DNA of 64,000 nt from QFOX01 sp033763655 (GCA_033763655.1 JANRKD010000006.1:1-64000), one strand, 5' to 3'. Shown: positions 1 to 8,547, counted from the first letter of the stretch. The notes: generated from the letters alone by a model not told the origin. Program-made: numbers and translations.

Positions 1-24
1 TCAGGCTCCCACGCGGAATTGAAC

Positions 25-266
25 TTACAATAGCCGTTTATTTGCAAAGGCTCTGCCGGAATGTGATTTCAAGTATTTCTCAAATTCCAGCGCTTTATAT
101 TTATCTGGGAATGCACAATACCAGACCAATTCCCAAGGGGCATATTTTGACGTATGCGTAGATTTCCCAATGTTGTGATCTTTCAGGCGAGTCTTTAAAT
201 CTTCGCTTGCCCCATAATATAACTGGTCTGGAAAGCGATGCTTCGGATTATATAAACGTACCACAT
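25..266 (-). pseudogene. GIY-YIG nuclease family gene, frameshifted
   Basis: Small GIY-YIG domain protein of the UPF0213/YhbQ-like type, usually about 80-95 residues. The frame ending at 25 encodes the family body (LYYGASEDLKTRL, then WELVWYCAF, then EKYLKSHSGRAF). The canonical N-terminus MWYVYIIRSI starts at the ATG at 266-264 but lies in another frame. The two frames would join if one base were added in the short T run near 229-231. The only start in the frame of the body is a GTG at 264, which loses the family's first beta strand. So this is either a one-base-deleted pseudogene or a sequencing error. The ATG frame alone stops after 23 codons. Confidence 0.75.
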
Positions 267-379
267 ATGCTGCTCCAGTCCGTCTTCGCTTCCGCTACGC
301 TCCAGCTACGCCGGACAGGCTTCGTCCTAACGGGCGCCCACACCTGGCTGCGCCAGGCGTAGCCCGTAAGGGCGAAGTC

Positions 380-466
380 TGGTGCCCCCGGCCGGAATCG
401 AACCGGCACTCGATTACTCGAAACAGATTTTAAGTCTGCAGCGTCTACCAGTTCCGCCACGGGGAC
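380..466 (-). tRNA. tRNA-Leu (anticodon TAA)
   Basis: The reverse complement folds as a class II tRNA. The 7-bp acceptor is GTCCCCG with CGGGGGC, the anticodon loop is CTTAAAA (anticodon TAA), there is a long variable arm, the T loop is TTCGATT, and CCA is encoded at 380-382. Confidence 0.95.
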
Positions 467-718
467 ATCCACCCGCGTGTGGTAACGTGCGGGGGAAGGA
501 AATGCAACCTTCCCGTCGTAATCCATGGGTGGTTTTCAGAGAAGAGAGTCGCCAGCCGACAGCATGCAGCACCAGCGCCAACCCCGCCCTTGTCATGCTG
601 AACGTGTTTTGGCATCCATCATGGCGCGTCGGGCAGCAAAAAGCACAGACAGAAAATGCCAGTGAGAAAACGTGAATAAAAAACAGCAGCTTTAAAAACG
701 GCGTTAAAACCGCGGCAG
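467..718. other. Non-coding stretch between tRNA-Leu and porin operon
   Basis: No convincing gene is visible; the short open frames here have no recognisable protein content. Around 592-622 there is a TGTCATGCTGAACGTG-type segment ending in GGCATCC. It resembles the dispersed inverted-arm sequences near 12415-12515 and 39250-39300. Confidence 0.5.
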
Positions 719-763
719 AAAAAATTGCGGCCGGTATGTCGTTTGAGGACAAAACCGGCCGCG
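719..763 (-). terminator. Rho-independent terminator of porin operon
   Basis: On the minus strand a 9-bp perfect stem GCGGCCGGT/ACCGGCCGC with an 18-nt loop is followed by AATTTTTT. It lies about 45 bp downstream of the stop of the phosphate-binding-like gene (806), as expected for the end of that operon. Confidence 0.75.
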
Positions 764-805
764 AAACATGAAGGCAGAGATTATACCCGAAGGTAAATGG
801 GTGGA

Positions 806-1252
806 TTAGTCCGAGAAGGTAAACAGTACTTTGACACCTTCCGGCGGCGGCGTCACCGCGCTTTGCGGAACGTAGCCAAAGGCGCCCTTCTTTTTGCCAA
901 TCTGGCGGAAAAGAATGCTGTCGGAGCTGACCTCTTTGGGGGCCGAGGTACCAGATTTCGATTTCTCCGATGCCCAGTGGCCGTCGAGCGCGGCCTGATT
1001 CATGCCCAGCACGCTTTTGAGCAATGCCGCATGCTCGGGGCTACCCGCAGCACGTGCTGTTGGCTCGGCCTCGTCGCCCGAAGGCCAGGAGGTTTTCTGC
1101 TTCAGGAAGAGGTTTTTGACCTCCGCCTTCATCGCGTCACCCGAGGCGGGATTGGCTGAGTTGACAATCAACGCGTAGGTCCCGGCATTGGCCGCGCCAG
1201 CGAAGGAGAAAGCCGTAAGTGCCAGCAGGATAGAAAATTTTGCCAGTTTCAT
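806..1252 (-). CDS. Phosphate-binding-like periplasmic protein
   Basis: Protein of 148 residues with a clear Sec signal peptide (about residues 1-23, ending AGAANA). The mature part resembles the small single-lobe PBP-like (phosphate ABC transporter substrate-binding-like) proteins: YALIVNSANP at the start, KAEVKNLFLKQKTSWPSG, and GAFGYVP near the C-terminus. Full phosphate-binding proteins are about twice this length, so a transport role is unproven. It lies 11 bp downstream of the porin gene on the same strand and almost certainly shares its transcript, which a strong terminator closes. A role in phosphate sensing or uptake together with the porin is inference. Confidence 0.7.
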   Translation of the reverse strand: MKLAKFSILLALTAFSFAGAANAGTYALIVNSANPASGDAMKAEVKNLFLKQKTSWPSGDEAEPTARAAGSPEHAALLKSVLGMNQAALDGHWASEKSKSGTSAPKEVSSDSILFRQIGKKKGAFGYVPQSAVTPPPEGVKVLFTFSD

Positions 1253-1263
1253 GTGGATTCTCC

Positions 1264-2559
1264 CTAGAAGCTAAACGTTGAAGAGACTTGGAAGATGTTC
1301 GCTTCCGTATTGACTTCGCTGGCAGCCAGACCCTGGTCGAAATCACGCCGGGTAGCGGTCGCCCGTAAACGCACGGTCGGCTTGGGCAGGTAGTTGATGC
1401 CCACGACGTTCTCGGTCGTGTCGCCGCTGGTGCCGCCGTTGTCGAGGAAGTCGTAACGGTAGAAGGCAATCCACTTGTCGGTAATCCGCCAGGCGGGTTG
1501 CGTGTACCAGGTGAAGCGGTCGCCGCCGGCGTCCTCATCCGTCTGGTAAATCTCCGACTCCCAGAGGAACGGCCCTTTATCGACCCGAAGATCCGCGCCG
1601 TACATGGTGTAATCGGAGCTGACAGCTTCATCCCGTGCGCCGGTCATGCCGTTCAGGCCGAGCGTGATGCCCGTCGCGGCGTTGGCGTAGGCGACCCGGC
1701 CACCCACCAGTTTCTTCTCAGGCGAGGCCTGATCGGAAGTGAAGTAGGTGTTGTAGCTGAGCGTATCCGAGGCCAGGTAGAATTTCCCGTGTGCCTGAAT
1801 CCCCGTCGAGAAGTTCGGGAAGATGGTGTCGCCGCTGAAGGGGCGCAGGAACTGGGGTTGCTCCGCATCCAGAAGCGTGGCGGGGAAGTGCTGGATGTTG
1901 ACAATCCCGTGAGGGGTAATCATCCGCCCCAACTGGATGTTCAATGCATCGTTGTATTTATAGTTCACCCAACCGATGATTTGCGGATTCTCGTTGTTAA
2001 ACGTGGTGTAGTTGGGGTTTCTCCGGTCGGCGAAGCTTGCATCCCCCTGACGCAGGAAGCCGCCTGCGAAGAAGGCAGACCAGTCCTCGTCGAGGTCGGC
2101 ACGAATCAACAGCTCAAAGTTCTGGCGATCCCATGCTGAGGCGTCGCCGTCTTTACCGTCGTTATGGGTGTAGGTGGTATGGAAGAAGCCACCGATTTTG
2201 ATTTTCTTGGCATCGAAGGCGTTCACCACGCTGCCGCTGCCCATTTTTTCGTCGAGTGAATCAACGGTTTCCTCAATCGCGGCGATGCGTTTTTCCAGTG
2301 CTTTGCCACCGTTACCGCCGGCAGCGGGGGCAAGGTCAACGAACCGGGAGGCTTGCGGCGCGCTGGTTTTCTTCTGCACCTGCGCCAGTTCGGATTTGAC
2401 CCCTTCCATCTGGGCGTTCTGGGCTTCAATCAGCTTCATGGCCTGTTCGAGTTTTTGCTCGAGGGCTTTGACCTGTGCATCATCGGCGAGCGCGGGGCTG
2501 CTGAAATAAAGGCTGGTGGTGGCAAGTAGCACCGCCGCCGCGTAAGTGTTTCTTTTCAT
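1264..2559 (-). CDS. Outer membrane porin (OprP/OprO-like)
   Basis: Protein of 431 residues. Signal peptide of about 25 residues ends SPALA. Next comes a coiled-coil segment (about 28-65, VKALEQKLEQAMKLIEAQ), then a beta-barrel region rich in alternating aromatic strands with conserved porin turns (LIRADLDEDWSAFF, QLGRMITPHG). It ends in a C-terminal phenylalanine after VSSTFSF, the BAM insertion signal. The N-terminal coiled coil plus 16-strand-type barrel is typical of phosphate-selective porin O/P family members in Alphaproteobacteria. It is first in a two-gene operon with the PBP-like protein; substrate preference cannot be read from sequence. Confidence 0.85.
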   Translation of the reverse strand: MKRNTYAAAVLLATTSLYFSSPALADDAQVKALEQKLEQAMKLIEAQNAQMEGVKSELAQVQKKTSAPQASRFVDLAPAAGGNGGKALEKRIAAIEETVDSLDEKMGSGSVVNAFDAKKIKIGGFFHTTYTHNDGKDGDASAWDRQNFELLIRADLDEDWSAFFAGGFLRQGDASFADRRNPNYTTFNNENPQIIGWVNYKYNDALNIQLGRMITPHGIVNIQHFPATLLDAEQPQFLRPFSGDTIFPNFSTGIQAHGKFYLASDTLSYNTYFTSDQASPEKKLVGGRVAYANAATGITLGLNGMTGARDEAVSSDYTMYGADLRVDKGPFLWESEIYQTDEDAGGDRFTWYTQPAWRITDKWIAFYRYDFLDNGGTSGDTTENVVGINYLPKPTVRLRATATRRDFDQGLAASEVNTEANIFQVSSTFSF

Positions 2560-2937
2560 AATACTCTCTCCTCACAGTGATGTTATTTGGTGGTATTGAA
2601 AGGCCCCGATGCGCTGCAGAAAAATCAACGGAATGTGCGTATATTTCGCAAGCGGTAATTGTTAAAAAAAAGCAATACAAGCGAAAAAGAACATATCCAC
2701 AAGTTGCGATGGGTAACTGATTTTGGGTGCGTGTTAAATATGCACCACCCGTGCGGCGACATGGGGCTAGTGGGGGGAAAATAAGCTTGAAGTTTTTGCG
2801 GCATGCTTGTTAATCAATCTATATTTATTGGCAGGTTTCAGATAAATACGCTGGGTGTCGCATAGGTATGGGTGAGGGCCGGTGAGTGAAAGGATGGCAT
2901 TTAGCCGTTTGTGCTCGACGGGCCACAGGGAGTTTTC
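2560..2937. other. Intergenic region between divergent porin and chemoreceptor genes
   Basis: This 378-bp stretch is AT-richer than its neighbours and must hold promoters for both divergent genes. I see one candidate porin promoter (separate entry) and no open reading frame with family features. I recognise no complete Pho box (two CTGTCAT-type direct repeats). Confidence 0.5.
2638..2665 (-). promoter_or_regulatory. Candidate sigma-70 promoter of porin operon
   Basis: Minus-strand TTAACA and TATACG separated by 16 bp, about 80 bp upstream of the porin start. It fits the consensus moderately and is the best such pair in this AT-rich stretch. Confidence 0.35.
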
Positions 2938-4617
2938 ATGATGTCTAAAATACGTTCGCTTCTGGCGGTATTTTCTTTCTCCACGCTCAAAAAAAAGCTG
3001 CTTTCCCTGCTGATTGTCATGCTGATTATTTCGTCGGGTAGCACGCTCTACCTGCGCTCGCAATTCGCTGCCAGTATCCTTGCGGTTCAGGAGCAGGCGG
3101 AGGCACTTAAAACCTTCAACCTCGCCAACGATACCCTTACCCATTTCGAGCAGGTGGTATACTGGCTGACCGAGATGAGCGTTTCGCTATCGGCGGAATC
3201 CGAGAAAAATGTCAAAGCGGCGCAGGAGTCGCTGAAAAAAGACCTTGCGGCGCTGAAGCAGAAAAACCCCAAGCTGGTGACGCTGGTGGAAGAAAACATG
3301 AAGCCGATGACCGATGCCTATATGGAGGCATTGGATGCGTATTTCGATGACAACCGCGTGCTTGGCCAGCAGAAAATGGGGCAGGGACGTCTGGCGGCCA
3401 ACACGGTCGAAGCCAGCATTCTGGCCCTGCGCGATGAGATGGGCGCTGCCGCCAATGAAAAAGGCGAAAGAGTGTCGATGCAATCGAAGAACGCGCACAC
3501 GCTTTCGGGCATTCTGGTGCTGGTGCTGACCGGGCTGACCGGGTTTATCATCCTGATTATCCTGAAAGCCATCATGCGGCCATTGAACGAGATTACGCAA
3601 ACCATGCTGGCGTTGGCGCATGACCAGCCTGTCGAGGGCATCCCGGGCCTTTCGCGCAGCGATGAAATCGGTAACATGGCGCAGGCGCTTGAGGTATTCC
3701 ACCGTAACATCGAACTGGCCAAGGCCCTGACGCAGCAACAGCGCGACGAAGCGGCGGAAAAACTGATGCGCTCGGAATTCATCGAAACCGCGACAAAAGA
3801 CTTCTCCGGGCATAACAGCGTGATTTCGACGAAGCTTTCCGACAGCGCCGAGGAAATGTTCGGCACCGCCACCATCATGCAGGACATCGCCGGCTCGACC
3901 CGGTCGAAGTCGGATGCGGCGGTGAAGCTGGCCGACCGCACCGCCGAAAGCGTGGATGCAGTGGCCGAGGCGATTGACCAGCTTTCGCTCTCGATTCAGG
4001 AAATCTCGAAGCAGCTGGCGTTGGCGACGCAGGTCACCAACCGCGCGGTCAGCCTCGCGCAGGAAACCAGCGGCACCATCGAGGTGTTGTCGAAAGATGC
4101 ACTGCAGATTGGCGAGATTGTTAGCATCATCAGTGAAATATCCGAGCAGACCAACCTGCTGGCGCTGAACGCCACGATTGAATCCGCGCGGGCGGGCGAG
4201 GCGGGCAAAGGCTTCGCCGTTGTCGCCAACGAGGTAAAAAACCTCGCCAGCCAGACCAGCAAGGCCACCGAGGGAATTCAGCGCAGCATTGCCTCGATTC
4301 AGGGGGCAACCCAGAAAACCGTCGGCGCGATGGGGCTGGTTTCGGAAACAATTTCCGAGATCGACCAGATTGCCTCGGCGATTGCCGCAGCGGTGGAAGA
4401 GCAGGGGGCCATGACGTCGAGCATTGCGATGCACGCGCAGAGCGTCAGCGGCGACAACAAGCTGGCGCAGAAGAACATTCAGGAAGTGTGTGACAGCTCA
4501 CTTGAGGCTGAGAGCGCCTCCGAGCGCGTGCAGAACGGCCTGCAGATGTTGCTCAGCCTGCAAAAAGACCTGCAAAGTCAGATCAATACTTTCCTTGATA
4601 ACGTGAATATGGAATAG
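2938..4617 (+). CDS. Methyl-accepting chemotaxis protein
   Basis: Inner-membrane chemoreceptor of 559 residues. TM1 is at about residues 17-38. A periplasmic four-helix-bundle-like sensor region follows (about 40-190). TM2 (about 193-218, GILVLVLTGLTGFIILIIL) leads into a HAMP linker. The C-terminal signalling hairpin carries the highly conserved tip SEQTNLLALNATIESARAGE and GKGFAVVANEVKNLA. The ATG at 2938 is chosen because an AGGGAG ribosome site ends 5 nt upstream; a second ATG follows immediately at 2941 and the upstream GTG at 2911 lacks such a site. No che genes are adjacent, so this is an orphan receptor whose ligand is unknown. Confidence 0.93.
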   Translation: MMSKIRSLLAVFSFSTLKKKLLSLLIVMLIISSGSTLYLRSQFAASILAVQEQAEALKTFNLANDTLTHFEQVVYWLTEMSVSLSAESEKNVKAAQESLKKDLAALKQKNPKLVTLVEENMKPMTDAYMEALDAYFDDNRVLGQQKMGQGRLAANTVEASILALRDEMGAAANEKGERVSMQSKNAHTLSGILVLVLTGLTGFIILIILKAIMRPLNEITQTMLALAHDQPVEGIPGLSRSDEIGNMAQALEVFHRNIELAKALTQQQRDEAAEKLMRSEFIETATKDFSGHNSVISTKLSDSAEEMFGTATIMQDIAGSTRSKSDAAVKLADRTAESVDAVAEAIDQLSLSIQEISKQLALATQVTNRAVSLAQETSGTIEVLSKDALQIGEIVSIISEISEQTNLLALNATIESARAGEAGKGFAVVANEVKNLASQTSKATEGIQRSIASIQGATQKTVGAMGLVSETISEIDQIASAIAAAVEEQGAMTSSIAMHAQSVSGDNKLAQKNIQEVCDSSLEAESASERVQNGLQMLLSLQKDLQSQINTFLDNVNME

Positions 4618-4635
4618 CGCTTTTTTTAGGTTCAA

Positions 4636-4882
4636 CCTCTCCATTTTTCGTCATGGCGAGCGCGTGCGCGGCAATCCTGTTTGGCCACGCACCTTCCTTT
4701 GCTCCCCCCTCGCGGGGGAGCGGGCGTTGCACTTCGCAACGCCGTGGGGGCAATTGCACACCCCACCCGGTTATGCAATTTACCATGCCTATCGCGTCGC
4801 TGAAAATCCCCCCACCGAAACGCTCTCAAGAAGCGTTTCGACTCCCCCGCGAGGGGGGAGTGGGAGGAAGTGCCTCATGCGC
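4636..4882. repeat. Dispersed modular repeat R1, copy a
   Basis: Begins CCTCTCCATTTTTCGTCATG 18 bp after the chemoreceptor stop. It contains consecutive hairpins: GCTCCCCCCTCGCGGGGGAG, GGCGTTGCACTTCGCAACGCC, CGAAACGCT/AGCGTTTCG, and CTCCCCCGCGAGGGGGGAG. It ends GGAAGTGCCTCATGCGC. The core between the second and third hairpins is type 1 (CACACCCCACCCGGTTATGC), shared with copy b at 17332-17545. Copies c and d carry a different core. Confidence 0.85.
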
Positions 4883-4912
4883 AGAGAGTGAAGGCGCATC
4901 CATCGTAAGGCA

Positions 4913-4937
4913 GACCCCGCAATCAATGTGGGGTGAC
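4913..4937. repeat. Solo arm of an R4-type palindromic element
   Basis: A 25-bp imperfect hairpin GACCCCGCAATC/AATGTGGGGTGAC that matches the layout of one terminal arm of the R4 elements, in particular the right arm inside polA (61232-61257). The other arm is not visible nearby. The rest of 4883-5025 holds no gene. Confidence 0.5.
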
Positions 4938-5025
4938 AGATGGTGGTTGGGGCTGGCGACACAGAGAAACAATTGCTTCGGTCGCAAAGCCCCCTCGCAA
5001 TGACGGATGGTATCAATGCCTGTGC

Positions 5026-5778
5026 TTATGCGCCCGGTGTGGGGATGATTTGCCCGCCGCAGGCACTAATCAACTGCTCCACTTCGTTGCGTGCGGCATC
5101 GTTGCGCCTTGCATCCGGCGAGCGTAGCACCAGCGTGGTGGAAAGGTTGCCGCGCTCATACATCGGGTAGCTGCCGATATCCATAGTAGGGTAGCGGTTC
5201 TGGATATCTGTCAGGCCTGCCGCAATTGCGCCTTCAGGTAAATTGGTGGTAATGCTGAGGGAGAGCACTGTCGCGCCCCCTTTGAGCCGAGGCAGAATCG
5301 CATCGAGCATTGCCTGCATGATGCTCGGGATGCCCGCCATGACATAGACGTTTTCCATCCGGAAGCCCGGGGCGGTGCTGATGGCGTTCGGGATGAGTTC
5401 GGCGCCAAGCGGCACATCGGCCATCTTGAGGCGCGCTTCATTGATGTTCTCCGGTGCATAATGCGCGCGCAGGGCCGCTTCGGCCTCGGGGTGGCGGTGG
5501 ACTTCAACCCCAAAGGCTTTGGCGATGGAAGCGGTGGTGATGTCGTCGTGCGTCGGGCCGATACCGCCGGTGGTGAAGACGTAATCGAACTGTGTGCGGC
5601 AGGCATTCACCGTTTGCGCAATGGTCGCCTCGATATCGGGAATCACCCGCGCCTCGCGCAGCTGGATACCTGCCTCGTTAAGTTTGAGCGCGAGATGCGC
5701 AAGATTTTTATCCTGCGTGCGGCCCGAGAGGATTTCATTGCCGATGATAATCAGGCATGCGGTGACGACGTTGGCCAT
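5026..5778 (-). CDS. CinA-type molybdopterin-binding domain protein
   Basis: Protein of 250 residues with a single MoCF-biosynthesis (MoaB/MogA-like) fold as in the N-terminal half of CinA. Conserved features are IIGNEILSGRTQDKN and FTTGGIGPTHDD. The C-terminal NMN-deamidase domain of full CinA is absent, which is the usual form of this stand-alone alphaproteobacterial family. The start at 5778 (MANVV) is preferred over 5796 because an AGGGA site lies 6-7 nt upstream of it. Divergent from map, with about 100 bp between them. A damaged-nucleotide or cofactor-related role is family inference. Confidence 0.85.
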   Translation of the reverse strand: MANVVTACLIIIGNEILSGRTQDKNLAHLALKLNEAGIQLREARVIPDIEATIAQTVNACRTQFDYVFTTGGIGPTHDDITTASIAKAFGVEVHRHPEAEAALRAHYAPENINEARLKMADVPLGAELIPNAISTAPGFRMENVYVMAGIPSIMQAMLDAILPRLKGGATVLSLSITTNLPEGAIAAGLTDIQNRYPTMDIGSYPMYERGNLSTTLVLRSPDARRNDAARNEVEQLISACGGQIIPTPGA

Positions 5779-5878
5779 GTTTTGTTCCCTGCTCATGCCG
5801 GATATTCCGGCAGGTCACTTACCTAACTCTGTACGGCGCTGCTTGCAAGCCCCGGAACAATCTGGCATGCAAGGGGGC

Positions 5879-6709
5879 ATGAACCATACCGATATTGACG
5901 ACGACGATTCCTTCCACGATGGCCACGGCATCCCCCTGCATGGCGCGGCGGATTTTGCAGCCATGCGCAAGGCCGGGGCGCTGGCGGCGAGCCTTCTCGA
6001 TGATATGGTCGAGCTGGTGCGTCCGGGCATCACGACCGATGAGCTCAACGACATCTGCCACGCCAAAACCATCGCGGCGGGCGCGGTGTCGGCCCCGCTG
6101 GGCTATCGCGGCTTTCCAAAATCCATCTGCACCAGCGTCAACCACGTCGTCTGCCACGGCATTCCGGATGCGCGGCGGCTGGTCAATGGCGACATGGTGA
6201 ACATCGACGTGACGGTGATTGTCGATGGCTGGCACGGCGACAGCAGCCGCACCTATTGGGTGGGCGACGTATCGACCCGCGCGCGGCGGCTGACGGAAGT
6301 GACTTACGCGGCGATGATGAAGGGTATCGAAGTGGTGCGCCCGGGCGCGACGACGGGCGACATCGGTCATGCCATCCAGACCTATGCCGAGAGTTTTGGT
6401 TATTCAGTTGTGCGCGAATATTGCGGCCACGGGTTGGGGAAAGTGTTTCACACCGCGCCGAACATTCTGCATTTCGGCAAGCCCGGCGAAGGCGTGCGGC
6501 TTGAAGAGGGGATGTTCTTCACCGTCGAACCGATGATTAATATCGGCAAGGCCGCCACCATCCTGAGCAGGCACGACGGCTGGACGGTCACCACGCGCGA
6601 TAAGTCGCTGAGTGCGCAGTTCGAGCATGCGCTGGGCGTGACCGCCACCGGCTTCGAGATTTTTACCACTTCGGCCAAGGGGCTGCATTGCCCACCGTTT
6701 GGTAAATAG
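5879..6709 (+). CDS. map: Type I methionine aminopeptidase
   Basis: Removes the initiator methionine from nascent proteins in the cytosol; a dinuclear metal enzyme. The five metal ligands are all visible: two Asp (NIDVTV and GDSSRTY), His in GHGLGKVFH, Glu in FTVEPMIN and Glu in SAQFEHALG. The substrate loop GYRGFPKSICTSVNHVVCHG is intact. Length is 276 residues from the ATG at 5879; an ATG four codons upstream (5867) is equally possible, since neither has an ideal ribosome site. The acidic N-terminal extension before HGAADFAAMRKAG is slightly longer than usual. Confidence 0.95.
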   Translation: MNHTDIDDDDSFHDGHGIPLHGAADFAAMRKAGALAASLLDDMVELVRPGITTDELNDICHAKTIAAGAVSAPLGYRGFPKSICTSVNHVVCHGIPDARRLVNGDMVNIDVTVIVDGWHGDSSRTYWVGDVSTRARRLTEVTYAAMMKGIEVVRPGATTGDIGHAIQTYAESFGYSVVREYCGHGLGKVFHTAPNILHFGKPGEGVRLEEGMFFTVEPMINIGKAATILSRHDGWTVTTRDKSLSAQFEHALGVTATGFEIFTTSAKGLHCPPFGK

Positions 6710-6750
6710 CTTATTGCGTGAAGCGGCACACCGTCGCCCGAGAGAATCCT

Positions 6751-7524
6751 ATGCGCGTCAATCCCACCACCATCCTCATCACCGGCGCATCGAGCGGCAT
6801 CGGCGCGGCGCTCGCGGTGGCCTATGCCGCGCCGGATGTCACCCTCGCGCTCGTCGGGCGGGATGCAATGCGGCTTGAGGCGGTGGCAGCGGAGTGCCGC
6901 ACCCGTGGCGCAAACGTGCAGCCCGGCACGGTGGATGTCACCGACAAACTCGCACTCGCCGGGTTCATCGCGCGGGTGGATGACGAAACGCCGATTGATC
7001 TGGTGATTGCCAATGCCGGTATTTCGAGCGGCAGTTTTGAAGGCGGGGAAACACTGGCGATGGCGGAAAAAGTATTCGCGGTGAATTTCGACGGCGTCAT
7101 CCACACCATCCACCCGCTGATTGAGCGGATGAAAGCGCGGCGCGGCGGGCATATCGCGATCATGTCCTCGCTCGCGGGCATCATCGCGCTGCCCGGCGCC
7201 CCGGCCTACAGTGCGAGCAAGGCGGCGGTGCGGGTATATGGCGACGCGCTGCGCGGCATGCTGAGGCCCTACGGCGTGGCGGTCAGCGTTATCTGCCCGG
7301 GGTGGATTGCCACGCCGCTGACCGATAAAAACAACTTCCCGATGCCGCTAATCATGCCGGTGGAGCGGGCTATCCACATCATTATGCGCAACTTGCGGAA
7401 GAAAAAACCGAGGATTGCCTTCCCGCTTCGGCTGTACCTGCCGTTGCGCGCGCTTTCGATTTTGCCCGTTTGCGTCAGCGATTTCCTGTGGCGGCAATTA
7501 CCGAAACAGCGGCTCAAATCCTAG
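6751..7524 (+). CDS. SDR family oxidoreductase
   Basis: Short-chain dehydrogenase/reductase of 257 residues with the Rossmann cofactor motif TGASSGIG near the N-terminus, the NAG motif (VIANAGISSG), the catalytic Ser of MSSLAG and the catalytic YSASK tetrad residues. The start is placed at the ATG at 6751, just before the first beta strand, with GAGAG upstream; a GTG at 6718 would add 11 residues. The C-terminal part (RALSILPVCVSDFLWRQLP) is hydrophobic and basic, suggesting membrane association as in DltE/lipid-modifying SDRs. Substrate unknown. It is 41 bp after map and possibly co-transcribed. Confidence 0.88.
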   Translation: MRVNPTTILITGASSGIGAALAVAYAAPDVTLALVGRDAMRLEAVAAECRTRGANVQPGTVDVTDKLALAGFIARVDDETPIDLVIANAGISSGSFEGGETLAMAEKVFAVNFDGVIHTIHPLIERMKARRGGHIAIMSSLAGIIALPGAPAYSASKAAVRVYGDALRGMLRPYGVAVSVICPGWIATPLTDKNNFPMPLIMPVERAIHIIMRNLRKKKPRIAFPLRLYLPLRALSILPVCVSDFLWRQLPKQRLKS

Positions 7525-7831
7525 TGTTTTTGCCTGTTGCAAAAAATTACCGCCTGTGACTTTTTTGTTTTTGCGCGGGCATGAACGCAAAATGCAAGCA
7601 AAAAATACACGCGAAAAACTTGAGTATTCCGCCATTTTTTCGACTTTTCTTGTTTACAGCATATATGAATGGTGCTTAGTGTCGTCTCGCTAGTGACAAG
7701 GCAAACCCTCGGGTTTTAGGGTGCGCTGCAAGATAATGCCGCGAGGCATCGTTGCAGGGGATTCCGGGAAAACGAGGTTTCTGTCGCTTGGCACGACTTA
7801 CGTTCAACCTTTCCACACTCCAGGAGTTTTT
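7525..7831. other. Intergenic region upstream of HU
   Basis: AT-rich in its first half (runs of A and T near 7535-7660), then GC-typical. No gene features are visible. It likely holds the HU promoter; I could not pick one -35/-10 pair with confidence. Confidence 0.4.
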
Positions 7832-8119
7832 ATGAATAAGAACGAACTGATCGCTGAAATCGCTGATAAGACCGACCTCACCAAAGCAAAAGCAGCCGAA
7901 GCTGTGGATGCATTCATCGAAGTTATCAGCAAATCGCTCAGCAAAGGCAAAGAAGTTCGCCTTGTTGGCTTTGGCACCTTCACCAGCGTGAAGCGTAAAG
8001 CAACCGAAGGCCGCAACCCACGCACGGGCGCGGTCATCAAAATCGCCGCTTCGGTTCAACCGAAGTTCAAACCAGGCAAAGCCCTGAAAGACACCGTGAA
8101 CAAACGCAAATCGGCGTAG
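7832..8119 (+). CDS. hup: Nucleoid protein HU
   Basis: A 95-residue DNA-bending protein of the HU/IHF family. It has MNKNELIAEIADKT at the N-terminus, the family signature GFGTFTSVKRKATEGRNPRTG and the basic C-terminal tail VNKRKSA. The start is fixed by AGGAG at 7822-7826, 5 nt before the ATG. Monocistronic: a strong hairpin terminator follows at 8164-8199. HU acts as a homodimer in chromosome compaction, replication and recombination. The second family member in the window, IHF alpha, lies at 21750. Confidence 0.95.
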   Translation: MNKNELIAEIADKTDLTKAKAAEAVDAFIEVISKSLSKGKEVRLVGFGTFTSVKRKATEGRNPRTGAVIKIAASVQPKFKPGKALKDTVNKRKSA

Positions 8120-8163
8120 TTTCGGCTGTCGCTGCGCGAAAAATATTCGCGCATGACCCAATG

Positions 8164-8199
8164 AAAACGGCGTAGTCCACACGGGCTACGCCGTTTTTC
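8164..8199 (+). terminator. Rho-independent terminator of hup
   Basis: Stem AAAACGGCGTAG/CTACGCCGTTTTT with a 10-nt loop, the T run overlapping the stem, 44 bp after the HU stop codon. Confidence 0.85.
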
Positions 8200-8294
8200 T
8201 TTGCACGCCGCACTTACCGCTTGCCAGCCGGGTGGTTTCTGGTTATGACACGCACCTCCTTGATGGTTGCGGGGTGTGACACCCGCAGCAAAGG

Positions 8295-8371
8295 GGGCGA
8301 TTAGCTCAGTTGGTTAGAGCATCTCGTTTACACCGAGAGGGTCCGCGGTTCGAGTCCGTGATCGCCCACCA
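8295..8371 (+). tRNA. tRNA-Val (anticodon TAC)
   Basis: GGGCGAT acceptor pairs with ATCGCCC. D arm AGCTCAGTTGG, anticodon loop TTTACAC (TAC), T arm GCGGTTCGAGTCCGT, with encoded CCA. Confidence 0.96.
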
Positions 8372-8377
8372 TTTCAA

Positions 8378-8399
8378 GAGAAAACACATGTGTTTTCTC
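8378..8399. terminator. Perfect palindrome after tRNA-Val
   Basis: An 11-bp perfect inverted repeat, GAGAAAACACA and its complement, starts 7 nt after the tRNA-Val CCA. The stem itself contains TTTT on either strand. It may serve as a tRNA transcript terminator, although no T run follows the stem. Confidence 0.5.
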
Positions 8400-8547
8400 G
8401 ATGAAATCATGGAAGTCTTGGATTTTTCCAGCTGCATTTTATGCAGCGCCGAAAAAGCCCTAGACGGACATGGAAGTAGATGACGCGGATACAAGCGACT
8501 CACGGCCCGCTACTTACAGGCCTGTAATAAATCTCGCATACCATTGC

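Noticed and set aside
1..33. tRNA-like 3' end at the window edge (GTTCAATTCCGCGTGGGAG on the minus strand)
   Set aside because: The putative T stem does not pair (GTAAG against CCGCG) and no CCA follows; too weak to call a tRNA fragment.
3187..4434. Antisense open frame across the chemoreceptor
   Set aside because: His/Arg-rich shadow of MCP codons without motifs.
4883..5025. Possible small gene after R1 copy a
   Set aside because: Open frames run through repeat-derived sequence and have no ribosome site or family match.
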